A stretch of DNA of 38,475 nt from Chromatiales bacterium. Its GTDB lineage: Bacteria; Pseudomonadota; Gammaproteobacteria; UBA6429; Thiohalophilaceae. Shown in pieces: positions 1 through 7,959 of this stretch; position 1 is the first letter of the stretch; each line of letters begins with the position of its first letter. The DNA lies in NCBI GenBank assembly GCA_026984045.1, contig JALSSV010000080.1, positions 1-38,475 of the forward strand, given 5' to 3'. The notes under the pieces are model-generated. The model saw only the letters and a program-made list of their open reading frames with translations. It was not told the origin of the DNA and ran no database searches. The translations under genes were made by a program, and so were the position numbers.

Positions 1-81
1 CCGGGCCCGGCGGCGTTTCCAGAAGGCGTCCTGCTCCGCCTGGATTTCCTTGTAGTAAACGGATTGTTCCTCGATCGCCAT
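1..81 (-). CDS. Unknown protein, N-terminal fragment cut by the window edge
   Basis: An open frame begins with ATG at 81 and runs off the left edge. Only 27 residues are visible, starting MAIEEQSVYYKEIQAEQ and continuing into an arginine-rich stretch (KRRRAR). An AGGGAG ribosome binding site lies just upstream of the ATG. It follows nrdB on the same strand after a gap of 169 bases. The fragment is acidic, then basic, with no signal peptide. I do not recognise the family, and too little is present to assign a function. Confidence 0.55.
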   Translation of the reverse strand, partial: MAIEEQSVYYKEIQAEQDAFWKRRRAR

Positions 82-165
82 GTGGTGCTCCCTGGCGTGA
101 CTGTCCTGCCCGCCATGCTACCGCCGGGAGCCGGTTGGGGAAAGGGCTTTGCGCCGATTTGTGAT

Positions 166-191
166 GGAATTCGCATTCGAAATGCGGTTCC
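166..191. repeat. Imperfect inverted repeat between nrdB and the left-edge gene
   Basis: The arms GGAA-tt-CGCATT and AATGCG-g-TTCC flank a 3-base centre. The element lies downstream of nrdB and upstream of the left-edge gene. It has no T-run on either side, so it is not a convincing intrinsic terminator. It could be an operator or an mRNA 3' stem. The rest of 82-250 holds nothing else that I can support. Confidence 0.3.
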
Positions 192-250
192 GTCATGCTG
201 TTTCGGGCTTGCCGTCCATGGCATGGTGAAGAGGCAATGACCGTGCCTGT

Positions 251-1366
251 TCAGTCCCAGCGCAGAGCGCCGCCGGTCTGGTATTCGGTGACGCGGGTCT
301 CGAAGAAGTTCTTTTCCTTGCGCAGGTTGGCCTGTTCGTCGAGCCAGGGCAGGGCGTTGCGGGCGCCGGGGAAGGGTTCCTCGAAGCCGAGCTGGCGGGC
401 GCGGCGGTTGGCGATGTAGCGGAACTGTTCCAGGTGGTCTTCCGCGTTGTAGCCGAGGATGGGATCGCGCAGGAGGTATTCGGCGTAGTCGCGCTCGGCG
501 TCGTGGGCCTCTTCCCACATGGCCTGCACGGCGGCGGGATCGGGGCGGAGGGCGTTCTCCTCCATGATCTGCTTGCAGGTGCGGATGCCGAAGGCGCAGT
601 GCAGCACCTCGTCGCGCATGATGTACTGGAGCTGCTCGGCGGTGCCGGTCATCAGGCCACGCCGCTGCAGGGCGAAGATGGGCGAGAAGCCGTTGTAGAA
701 CCAGCCGCCCTCGAACACCGCGGCGAAGAAGACGTAGGCCAGCAGGAAGTTGTCGAGTTCCGCCGGGTCGCGCAGATCGATGTCGGCGCGCAGCACCGAG
801 TCCAGGCGCCGGTTGGCGATGGCGATCTTGCGCTGGATGGCCGGCACCACCCGGTAGCGGTTGTAGATCTCGCCCTGATCGAGGCCGAGAGACTCGATGC
901 AGTGCTGGTAGGTCCAAGTGTGCAGGGCCTCCTCGTAGACCTGCCGGGCCTGGTAGATCTGCAGTTCCGGCGCGCTCATCTTCTCCATCACTGCCAGGCC
1001 CACGTTGCGCATGGCCAGGATGTCGGCGGTGGTGAGGTAGGCCAGCACGTTTTCGTACACGTGCCGTTCTTCGGTGGTCAGGCGGTGATGATAATCCTGC
1101 ACGTCGCGGCTCATGTTGATGTCCAGCGGCGTCCAGTGATTGCGGTTGGCGTTGAGAAAGAATTCCCAGGCCCAGGGATAGCGGAAGGGCGCGAGCTGGT
1201 TGATGTCGGCCAGTCCGTTGACCACCCGCTTGTCTTCGGCGCGGACCGGCGCCAGGGTTTCGGCCGGGGCCGCTGGGGGGGACGGAGGCGCCGTTGGCGT
1301 GCTTGCGGTTGCCGGCGTGGCGGGTTGCGGGGTTGGCGTGGCGAGGGGATCGTTCCAGTCGAGCAT
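251..1366 (-). CDS. nrdB: Ribonucleoside-diphosphate reductase class Ia, beta subunit (R2)
   Basis: The R2 subunit holds the di-iron/tyrosyl radical used by NrdA to reduce ribonucleotides to deoxyribonucleotides in the cytoplasm. All expected ligands are visible in the 371-residue protein: D115, E146 and H149 (EEALH), E219 (VFEGG), E253 and H256 (RDEVLH). The radical tyrosine is Y153, four residues after H149 as in E. coli (H118/Y122). I chose the ATG at 1366 because GAGGAA then sits 6 bases upstream; ATGs at 1372 and 1387 have poorer spacing. Residues 6-40 are a Pro/Ala/Thr tract not found in E. coli NrdB. The gene follows nrdA after 71 bases, so they are probably cotranscribed. Confidence 0.96.
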   Translation of the reverse strand: MLDWNDPLATPTPQPATPATASTPTAPPSPPAAPAETLAPVRAEDKRVVNGLADINQLAPFRYPWAWEFFLNANRNHWTPLDINMSRDVQDYHHRLTTEERHVYENVLAYLTTADILAMRNVGLAVMEKMSAPELQIYQARQVYEEALHTWTYQHCIESLGLDQGEIYNRYRVVPAIQRKIAIANRRLDSVLRADIDLRDPAELDNFLLAYVFFAAVFEGGWFYNGFSPIFALQRRGLMTGTAEQLQYIMRDEVLHCAFGIRTCKQIMEENALRPDPAAVQAMWEEAHDAERDYAEYLLRDPILGYNAEDHLEQFRYIANRRARQLGFEEPFPGARNALPWLDEQANLRKEKNFFETRVTEYQTGGALRWD

Positions 1367-1437
1367 GTTCATTTCCTCGGATTGCATGATGGGGGCAGGC
1401 AAGCGGCGGCTTGCCTCTTTGCGCTTTTCTCTGCCGT

Positions 1438-4233
1438 TCACTGGCAGGACTCGCAGTCGGGGTCGTCGATGGCGCAGGCCTTCGGCGCGGCCGGTTCGCT
1501 GTTCTTCTCCACGTGGGTGGCGCCCAGGGTGCGCAGGTAGTAGGTGGTCTTGAGGCCGCGCACCCAGGCCAGCTTGTAGAGGTTGTCGAGCTTGCGGCCC
1601 GAGGGTTCGGCCAGGTAGAGGTTGAGGCTCTGGGCCTGGTCGATCCATTTCTGGCGCCGGGCCGCGGCTTCCACCAGCCAGCGGGGATCGATCTCGAAGG
1701 CGGTGGCGTACAGGGCCTTGAGTTCGTCGGGAACCCGGTCGATGGGCTGCACGCTGCCGTCGTAGTACTTGAGATCGTTGACCATCACCTCGTCCCACAG
1801 GCCGCGCTCGCGCAGGGCCTCGACCAGATAGGGATTGACCACCGTGAACTCGCCCGAGAGGTTCGACTTGACGTACAGGTTCTGGTAGGTGGGTTCGATG
1901 GAGGGGCTCACGCCGCAGATGTTGGCGATGGTGGCGGTGGGGGCGATGGCCAGCACGTTGCTGTTGCGCATGCCCACGCTGCGCACCCGTTCGCGCAACC
2001 CGTCCCAGTCGAGGCGCTGACGGCGATCCACCTCCAGCAGGCCGCCGCGGGCCTCGGCCAGCCGATCCAGGGAATCGATGGGCAGGATGCCCTGGCTCCA
2101 CAGGGAGCCCTCGAAGCTGGGATAGCGGCCCCGCTCGGCGGCCAGGTCGCAGGAGGCGGCGATGGCGAAGTGGCTGACGAGTTCCATGCTGCGGTCGGCG
2201 AATTCCACGGCGTCCTCCGAGGCGTAGGGGATGCCCAGGCGGTGCAGGACGTCCTGGAAGCCCATGATCCCCAGGCCCACTGGCCGATGGCGCAGGTTGG
2301 CGTTGCGCGCTTGGGGCACGCTGTACCAGTTGATGTCGATCACGTTGTCGAGCATGCGCATGGCGGTGCGCACGGTGGCCTCGAGCTTGTCCCGATCCAG
2401 TTCGCCGTCGGTAGTGAGATGATTCACCAGGTTCACCGAGCCGAGGTTGCACACGGCAATCTCGTCGTCGGACGTGTTGAGGGTGATCTCGGTGCACAGG
2501 TTGGAGGAGTGGACCACGCCCGCATGCTGCTGGGGCGAGCGCAGGTTGCACGGATCCTTGAAGGTGAGCCACGGGTGGCCGGTCTCGAACAGCATGCCCA
2601 GCATCTTGCGCCACAGGTCCACTGCCGGCAGTTTGCGGAACAGGCGGATCTCGCCGCGCTCGGCCATGGCTTCGTATTCGGCGTAACGCTCGGCGAAGGC
2701 CCGGCCGGTGAGGTCGTGCAGATCCGGCACTTCGTCGGGGGAGAACAGGGTCCATTCGCCTTCCTCGGCCACCCGCTGCATGAACAGATCCGGAATCCAG
2801 TGGGCGGTGTTCATGTCGTGGGTGCGGCGGCGCTCGTCGCCGGTGTTCTTGCGCAGTTCCAGGAAGTCCTCGATGTCGATGTGCCAGGTTTCCAGGTAGG
2901 CGCACACGGCGCCCTTGCGCTTGCCGCCCTGGTTGACGGCCACCGCCGTGTCGCTGGCCACCTTCAGGAAGGGCACCACGCCCTGGCTGGTGCCGTTGGT
3001 GCCCCGGATGTGGGCGCCCATGCCCCGCACCCGGGTCCAGTCGTTGCCGAGGCCGCCGGCGTACTTGGACAGCAGGGCGTTGTCGCGGATGGCGCTGTAG
3101 ATGCCCTCGAGATCGTCGGGCACGGTGGTCAGATAGCAGGAGGAGAGTTGCGGCCGCCGGGTGCCGGCATTGAACAGGGTGGGCGTGCTGCTCATGAAGT
3201 CGAAGGACGAGAGCCGTTCGTAGAACTCGATGGCCCGCGCCTCGCGATCGATCTCCCGCAGGGCCAGGCCCATGGCCACGCGCATGAAGAAGGCCTGGGG
3301 CGGCTCGAAGCGCACCCCGTCGCGATGCAGGAAGTAGCGGTCGTAGAGGGTCTGCAGACCCAGATAGGTGAACTGCCGATCCCGCTCGGGGCGCAGCGCC
3401 GCGGCCAGCCGTTCCAGATCGAAGCGGCCCAGTTCCTCGTCGAGCAGGCCTGCGTCGATGCCGCGCTGCACGTAGCGGGGAAACAGGCCGGCGTAGTCGG
3501 ACTCGGCCGCCAGGCCGAGGAAGGCGGTGGCTTCCCGCCACAGGCGGTCGGCCAGCAGCCGGGCGGTCACCTGGCTGTAGGCCGGATGCTGTTCGATGAG
3601 GGTGCGCGCGTTCATCAGCAGCACTTCGTCCAGATCCGCCGCCGGCATGTCTTCGTAGAGGTTGCGCCAGGTGGCGTCCACGATGCGCGCCGCCGCCACT
3701 TCCGGCAGATCGGCGCAGGCCGCTTCCACCCGCTGCTGCAGGGCGGCCCGCTCGAGGATCACCGGCCGGCCGTCTTCCCCCTGCAGGCGGAGGCGGAAGT
3801 CGGCCAGATCGGCCTGGTGCGTCTCGCCCTCGCCGTGGGCGCGCCGTTCGGCCCGCTCGGCGCGGTAGAGCACGTAGGCGCGGGCCACCTTGTGTTCGCC
3901 GGCGCGCATCAGGGCCAGTTCCACCTGGTCCTGGATGTCCTCGATGTGCACGGTGCCGCCTTCGGGGCGGCGCCGGAACAGGCTTTCCACCACCTGGTCG
4001 GTGAGCCGCTCAACGGTTTCGTGGATGCGCGGCGAGCCGGCTGCCTGCCGGCCCTCCACCGCCAGGAAGGCCTTGGTGAGAGCCACCGCGATCTTGCTGC
4101 GGTCGAAGGCGGTGAGCTTACCGTTGCGCCGGATCACCCGGGCCTGGTCGGCGGGCGTGTCGTGGCCAGGCGGGACGCTGGCCGGGGCCGGGGCGGGATC
4201 GGGAGTTTCGGTGGGAAATGTCGGGGTTTGCAT
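1438..4233 (-). CDS. nrdA: Ribonucleoside-diphosphate reductase class Ia, alpha subunit (R1)
   Basis: This is the catalytic subunit of aerobic ribonucleotide reductase, 931 residues against 761 in E. coli. An ATP-cone spans about 31-125. A second, more degenerate cone-like segment spans about 155-235, as in the long Pseudomonas-type NrdA. Catalytic residues are visible: redox cysteines C366 (LSSC) and C595 (AVCNL), active-site C580 with N578 and E582 (NLCTE), the radical-transfer pair Y898-Y899, and C-terminal shuttle cysteines C927/C930 (CESC). The C366-to-C580 distance equals that of C225-C439 in E. coli. The start MQTPTF was chosen because GAGGAGAGG lies 5-12 bases upstream. Residues 5-25 are proline-rich. 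It is preceded by a cobalamin riboswitch. Confidence 0.96.
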   Translation of the reverse strand: MQTPTFPTETPDPAPAPASVPPGHDTPADQARVIRRNGKLTAFDRSKIAVALTKAFLAVEGRQAAGSPRIHETVERLTDQVVESLFRRRPEGGTVHIEDIQDQVELALMRAGEHKVARAYVLYRAERAERRAHGEGETHQADLADFRLRLQGEDGRPVILERAALQQRVEAACADLPEVAAARIVDATWRNLYEDMPAADLDEVLLMNARTLIEQHPAYSQVTARLLADRLWREATAFLGLAAESDYAGLFPRYVQRGIDAGLLDEELGRFDLERLAAALRPERDRQFTYLGLQTLYDRYFLHRDGVRFEPPQAFFMRVAMGLALREIDREARAIEFYERLSSFDFMSSTPTLFNAGTRRPQLSSCYLTTVPDDLEGIYSAIRDNALLSKYAGGLGNDWTRVRGMGAHIRGTNGTSQGVVPFLKVASDTAVAVNQGGKRKGAVCAYLETWHIDIEDFLELRKNTGDERRRTHDMNTAHWIPDLFMQRVAEEGEWTLFSPDEVPDLHDLTGRAFAERYAEYEAMAERGEIRLFRKLPAVDLWRKMLGMLFETGHPWLTFKDPCNLRSPQQHAGVVHSSNLCTEITLNTSDDEIAVCNLGSVNLVNHLTTDGELDRDKLEATVRTAMRMLDNVIDINWYSVPQARNANLRHRPVGLGIMGFQDVLHRLGIPYASEDAVEFADRSMELVSHFAIAASCDLAAERGRYPSFEGSLWSQGILPIDSLDRLAEARGGLLEVDRRQRLDWDGLRERVRSVGMRNSNVLAIAPTATIANICGVSPSIEPTYQNLYVKSNLSGEFTVVNPYLVEALRERGLWDEVMVNDLKYYDGSVQPIDRVPDELKALYATAFEIDPRWLVEAAARRQKWIDQAQSLNLYLAEPSGRKLDNLYKLAWVRGLKTTYYLRTLGATHVEKNSEPAAPKACAIDDPDCESCQ

Positions 4234-4235
4234 GA

Positions 4236-4294
4236 CGCCTCTCCTCGCGTTCGTTGTCGTCGGCGGCCTGCGGCAACGAACGGGGAAAGAGACG
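4236..4294 (-). promoter_or_regulatory. Hairpin that can sequester the nrdA Shine-Dalgarno
   Basis: On the minus strand, CGTTCGTTG (4282-4274) pairs perfectly with CAACGAACG (4256-4248). The stem continues below a small internal loop with CGTCTCT (4294-4288) against AGAGGCG (4242-4236), which includes one U-G pair. The lower stem takes in part of the GAGGAGAGG ribosome binding site. It lies between the cobalamin riboswitch and the nrdA ATG, so it fits a translational expression platform. The pairing is read from the sequence; the role is inferred. Confidence 0.5.
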
Positions 4295-4383
4295 CACGGC
4301 GGGCGCACCACGGCCCGGGGATCGGCTCTCGCCCCGTGCCTGTTGCGCGAAGGCCCGGGTGCGGATGCCGGCCTGCGGCATCC

Positions 4384-4564
4384 GTCTCCGGCAGGTCTTC
4401 GGACTCAGGGGCGGGCCGGAAACCGGCTGGCCTCGGGCGGCGACTTCCCGTCCTTGCGGACAGTGTCATGGTGCGCCCTCGTTCCCCAATACCGCTGCGC
4501 GTCAGTCCCGGATTCTCACCGGGTTCCCTTTTGGCGACCCCATATCTGGGTTCGCACCGGAGAC
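4384..4564 (-). promoter_or_regulatory. Cobalamin (B12) riboswitch upstream of nrdA
   Basis: Read on the minus strand, the element opens with GTCTCCGG (4564-4557) and closes with CCGGAGAC (4391-4384), a perfect 8-bp P1 stem. Between them are the conserved blocks of the family in order: GGGAA followed by CCGGTGAGAATCCGGG, GACTGACGCGCAGCGG, a CACTGTC segment, GGGAAGTCGCC, and the B12 box AGTCCGAAGACCTGCC just before P1. A further perfect hairpin (GGATGCCG/CGGCATCC) follows at 4382-4362. The downstream gene is nrdA, 150 bases away on the same strand. Cobalamin riboswitches before class Ia nrd genes are known in Streptomyces, where a B12-dependent class II enzyme takes over when B12 is present. 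Confidence 0.93.
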
Positions 4565-4567
4565 AGG

Positions 4568-4600
4568 GCACAAGATACTGTGCTTTTTCGTGAATGGCAA
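4568..4600 (-). promoter_or_regulatory. nrdAB promoter overlapped by an NrdR-like box
   Basis: On the minus strand, TTGCCA (4600-4595), a 17-base spacer and TATCTT (4577-4572) form a good sigma-70 promoter. Its start point would fall at about 4565, the first base of the riboswitch. The -10 is embedded in GCACAGTATCTTGTGC (4583-4568), which matches 12 of 16 positions of the NrdR consensus ACACAATATATTGTGT. A much weaker half-conserved copy lies 32 bp upstream (4615-4600, ACA...TGT ends only). Confidence 0.65.
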
Positions 4601-4639
4601 CATCACTTCGATTGTGCTGCCCTGTGGAACGGCAGGGGA

Positions 4640-5551
4640 TCAGGCCGGTTCGATGGTGCCGAGGGTCGCGCAGGCGGTCTGACGGGCGGTGGCGAGGAAG
4701 GCCTGCAGCCAGGGGGTGTCGGCCTCGCCCTCGCGGCTTGCGGCCTGCAGGGTGCGCCAGATCCCCTGGACGCCCAGGGGCCGGGAGACGATCACGCCCC
4801 GCGCCTCGGCCGCCTGCACCGCCCAGTGGGGCAGGGCGGCGACGCCCCGCCCGGCGGCCACGAGCTGGACGATCATCTCGGTCAGCTCGGTGGTGCGCCG
4901 CGCCGGATGCACGCCGGCGGGGAACAGGAAGTGGCGGTACACGTCGAGCCGTTGCGGCGGCACCGGATAGGTGATGAGGGTTTCGGTGGCCAGATCCGCC
5001 GGTTCGATGTGGGGGCGGGCGGCAAGGGGATGGCGCGGGGGGAGGATCAGCACCCCCTCGAAGCGGAACAGGGGCGTGTAGCGCACGCCGGGGAGGGGTT
5101 CGGGATCGGAGGTGATCACCAGATCCAGATCGCCGCGCACCAAGGCCGGCAGGGGCTCGAAGTGGAAAGCCAGGCTCACGTCCAGCTCCACATCCGGCCA
5201 GGCGGGCCGGTAACGCTCCAGGGTGGGCAGCAGCCAGTCGAAGCAGCTGTGGCATTCCAGGGCCATGTGCAGGCGGCCCGTCTGGCCGTCGCGGATGCGG
5301 CGCAAGTCGGCCTCGGCGCGGCGGATCTCGGGCAGCACCCGCTCGCCCAGCTGCAGCAGGCGTTCGCCGGCGGCGGTGAAACGCAGGCGCCGTCCCTGCC
5401 GGGCCAGCAGTTCCACGCCCAGCCGGCCCTCCAGCTCCCGCACCTGGTGGGAGAGGGCCGACTGGCTCACGTGCAGGTGTTCGGCGGCCCGCGCCAGGGT
5501 GCCGTGTTCGGCGATGGCGGCCAGGGTGCGCAGGTGACGGATGTCGATCAT
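4640..5551 (-). CDS. metR: LysR-family transcriptional regulator MetR
   Basis: A 303-residue LysR-type regulator, the homocysteine-responsive activator of metE in proteobacteria. The N-terminal winged helix-turn-helix is clear (MIDIRHLRTLAAIAEHG, then SQSALSHQVRELEGRLG at about 31-47). It is followed by the effector-binding region, including LECHSCFDWLLP, a stretch typical of MetR. It is divergent from metE, which is the classic arrangement. The ATG at 5551 was chosen because the helix-turn-helix starts there. There is no Shine-Dalgarno, and a promoter (-35 AAACAA rc TTGTTT at 5581-5586, 17 bases, -10 TATATT at 5563-5558) would start transcription at or next to the ATG. The mRNA may therefore be leaderless. 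Confidence 0.92.
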   Translation of the reverse strand: MIDIRHLRTLAAIAEHGTLARAAEHLHVSQSALSHQVRELEGRLGVELLARQGRRLRFTAAGERLLQLGERVLPEIRRAEADLRRIRDGQTGRLHMALECHSCFDWLLPTLERYRPAWPDVELDVSLAFHFEPLPALVRGDLDLVITSDPEPLPGVRYTPLFRFEGVLILPPRHPLAARPHIEPADLATETLITYPVPPQRLDVYRHFLFPAGVHPARRTTELTEMIVQLVAAGRGVAALPHWAVQAAEARGVIVSRPLGVQGIWRTLQAASREGEADTPWLQAFLATARQTACATLGTIEPA

Positions 5552-5557
5552 GGAAGA

Positions 5558-5607
5558 AATATATGAAAAATACTCAACAAAAACAAAAGATATTTGAGAT
5601 TTACTAA
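5558..5607. promoter_or_regulatory. metR/metE divergent control region with two MetR-like boxes
   Basis: The MetR consensus is TGAA-N5-TTCA. The copy at 5564-5576 (TGAA-AAATA-CTCA) matches 7 of 8 positions, and the copy at 5595-5607 (TGAG-ATTTA-CTAA) matches 6 of 8. Their centres are 31 bp apart, about three helical turns. The first lies in the spacer of the metR promoter (-10 at 5558-5563, -35 at 5581-5586), which fits autorepression. The second sits upstream of metE for activation. This stretch is strongly AT-rich against its neighbours. I see no strong metE -35/-10, as expected for an activator-dependent promoter. Confidence 0.6.
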
Positions 5608-5664
5608 TTGTTTGCTCCGCGCCAGACTCCCGTTCCTCGGCCCGCAAGTCCACAAGGAGCGAAC

Positions 5665-7959
5665 ATGACCACGATTCACACTCTCGGCTATCCACGGATC
5701 GGCGCGGATCGCGAACTGAAGAAGGCCCTCGAGGGCTACTGGCGCGGGGATCTGAACCGGGCGGCGCTGGAGAGCGCCGCCAGCGCGATTCGGCTGGCCG
5801 GCTGGCAGGCCCAGCGCGAGGCCGGGCTGGATTTCGTGACCGCCGGTGATTTCTCCCTCTATGACCACGTGCTCGACACCAGCGCCATGCTCGGCGCGGT
5901 GCCGCCCCGGTTCGGCTGGCAGGGCGAGACGGTGGACATCGATACCCTGTTTCGCATGGCGCGAGGCCGGGCGCCTTCGGGGGCGCCGGCGCCCGCCTGC
6001 GAGATGACCAAGTGGTTCGATACCAACTATCACTACCTCGTGCCGGAACTGCATGCGGACATGACCTTCCGGCTGGCGTCGCCCCGGCTGTTCGACGAGG
6101 TGGCCGAGGCCCGGGCCGAAGGGCATCGGGTCAAGCCGGTGTTGCTCGGGCCGCTCACCTGGCTGTGGCTGGGCAAGTGTCGGGACGGCGAATTCGACCG
6201 GCTGACACTGCTGGATCGCCTGCTGCCGGTGTACGGCGAGATCCTGCAGCGGCTCGCCGCGCAGGGCGTGGAATGGGTGCAGATCGACGAGCCGATCCTG
6301 GTGCTGGATCTGCCCGGCGAATGGCGCGCGGCCTTCGAGGCGGCCTACAACCGCCTGTCGGGCGCGGGCCCGAAGACCCTGTTGACCACCTACTTCGGCG
6401 GCCTGGAGGACAATCTGCACCTGGCCTGCCACCTGCCGGTGGACGGGCTGCATGTGGATCTGGCGCGCGCGCCTCGGCAGCTTGAGCCGGTGCTGGACAA
6501 GCTGCCGGCCTGGAAGGTGCTGTCGCTGGGGATCCTCGACGGGCGCAACGTGTGGCGGGCCGATCCCGATCCCCTGCTGGCGCGGCTGCGTCCGGTGACC
6601 GGACGCCTGGGTGATCGCCTGTGGCTCGCGCCGTCCTGTTCGTTGCTGCACGTGCCGCAGGATCTGGGCCGGGAGACGGGGCTGGACGACGAACTGCGGG
6701 GCTGGCTGGCCTTCGCCCGGCAGAAGCTGGACGAACTGCAACTGCTGCGTACGGCCCTCGATGCCGGTGAGGCGGCCGTGGACGCCGAACTGACCGCCGC
6801 GCGCGCCGCGGCCAACGGCCGCCGTCATTCGGCCCGCATCCACCGGCCGGCGGTGGCCGAGCGGCTGGCGGCGGTCACGCCGGCGATGGGCAGGCGGGGC
6901 ACGCCCTTTGCCGAGCGTTACGCCCGCCAGCAGGCCTGGCTGAAGCTGCCGCCGTTGCCCACCACCACCATCGGCTCCTTTCCCCAGACCGCGGCCATCC
7001 GCGCCACCCGCCGCGACTGGCGGCGCGGGCAACTGGACGATGCCACCTATCGCCGGCGCATGCAGGCCGAGATCGCCGAGGCGATCCGCCGCCAGGAGAC
7101 CCTGAGGCTGGACGTGCTGGTGCACGGCGAGCCGGAGCGCAACGACATGGTGGAATACTTCGGCGAACAGCTCGGGGGCTTCGCCATCACCGAACACGGC
7201 TGGGTGCAGTCCTACGGCTCGCGCTGCGTGAAGCCGCCGATCCTGTACGGCGACGTGTTCCGCCCCGCCCCCATGACCGTGGACTGGATCCGTTATGCCC
7301 AGTCGCTGACCGAGCGGCCCGTGAAGGGCATGCTCACCGGCCCGGTGACGATCCTCAACTGGTCCTTCGTGCGTGACGACCAGCCGCGGCGGGAGACGGC
7401 CCGGCAGATCGCCCTGGCCCTGCGCGACGAGGTGCAGGATCTCGAGGCCGCGGGGATCCGGGTGATTCAGATCGACGAGGCGGCCCTGCGCGAAGGCCTG
7501 CCTCTGCGCCGGGGTGAATGGCAGGCCTATCTGGACTGGGCGGTGAATGCCTTCCGGCTCACCGCCGGCGGCGTGGACGACGGCACCCAGATCCACACCC
7601 ACATGTGCTATGCCGACTTCCACGACATCCTGCCGGCCATCGCCGCCATGGATGCGGACGTGATCACCATCGAGACCGCCCGCTCCCACATGGAACTGCT
7701 GGAGGCGTTCCGCGCTTTCGACTACCCCAATGCCATCGGTCCCGGGGTGTACGACATTCACTCGCCCAACGTGCCGACGGTGGAGGAAATCCATGCCCTC
7801 CTGCGCCGGGCCGCCGAACGGATCCCGCTGGAGCGACTGTGGGTGAATCCCGACTGCGGTCTCAAGACCCGTGACTGGCCGGAGGTGGAAGCGGCGCTGG
7901 CGGCCATGGTGGCCGCGGCGCGGCGCATGCGGGAAGCGCGGATCTCAGGCGCCGCGTGA
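5665..7959 (+). CDS. metE: Cobalamin-independent methionine synthase
   Basis: 5-methyltetrahydropteroyltriglutamate-homocysteine methyltransferase, which makes methionine without B12 in the cytoplasm. It has 764 residues (E. coli 753). The N-terminal half begins with the conserved HTLGYPRIG segment; the C-terminal barrel begins near [12 protein letters not shown]. The zinc ligands are all present with E. coli spacing: H646 and C648 (THMC), E670 (TIETAR) and C731 (NPDCGLK), against H641, C643, E665 and C726. The ATG at 5665 has AAGGAG 5 bases upstream. Divergent metR and the MetR-like boxes indicate activation by MetR. Its stop codon lies inside the convergent GGDEF-EAL gene; the two genes overlap by 15 bases. 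Confidence 0.97.
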   Translation: MTTIHTLGYPRIGADRELKKALEGYWRGDLNRAALESAASAIRLAGWQAQREAGLDFVTAGDFSLYDHVLDTSAMLGAVPPRFGWQGETVDIDTLFRMARGRAPSGAPAPACEMTKWFDTNYHYLVPELHADMTFRLASPRLFDEVAEARAEGHRVKPVLLGPLTWLWLGKCRDGEFDRLTLLDRLLPVYGEILQRLAAQGVEWVQIDEPILVLDLPGEWRAAFEAAYNRLSGAGPKTLLTTYFGGLEDNLHLACHLPVDGLHVDLARAPRQLEPVLDKLPAWKVLSLGILDGRNVWRADPDPLLARLRPVTGRLGDRLWLAPSCSLLHVPQDLGRETGLDDELRGWLAFARQKLDELQLLRTALDAGEAAVDAELTAARAAANGRRHSARIHRPAVAERLAAVTPAMGRRGTPFAERYARQQAWLKLPPLPTTTIGSFPQTAAIRATRRDWRRGQLDDATYRRRMQAEIAEAIRRQETLRLDVLVHGEPERNDMVEYFGEQLGGFAITEHGWVQSYGSRCVKPPILYGDVFRPAPMTVDWIRYAQSLTERPVKGMLTGPVTILNWSFVRDDQPRRETARQIALALRDEVQDLEAAGIRVIQIDEAALREGLPLRRGEWQAYLDWAVNAFRLTAGGVDDGTQIHTHMCYADFHDILPAIAAMDADVITIETARSHMELLEAFRAFDYPNAIGPGVYDIHSPNVPTVEEIHALLRRAAERIPLERLWVNPDCGLKTRDWPEVEAALAAMVAAARRMREARISGAA

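Noticed and set aside
4384-4564. B12 riboswitch as a regulator of metE
   Set aside because: It would be the textbook target, but the element is on the minus strand, downstream of metR, and reads toward nrdA, away from metE.
1411-4593. Very long open frames antisense to nrdA/nrdB, and similar ones opposite metE and the histidine kinase
   Set aside because: They arise from high GC and third-position bias, lack ribosome binding sites and conserved motifs, and lie opposite genes with complete catalytic residues.
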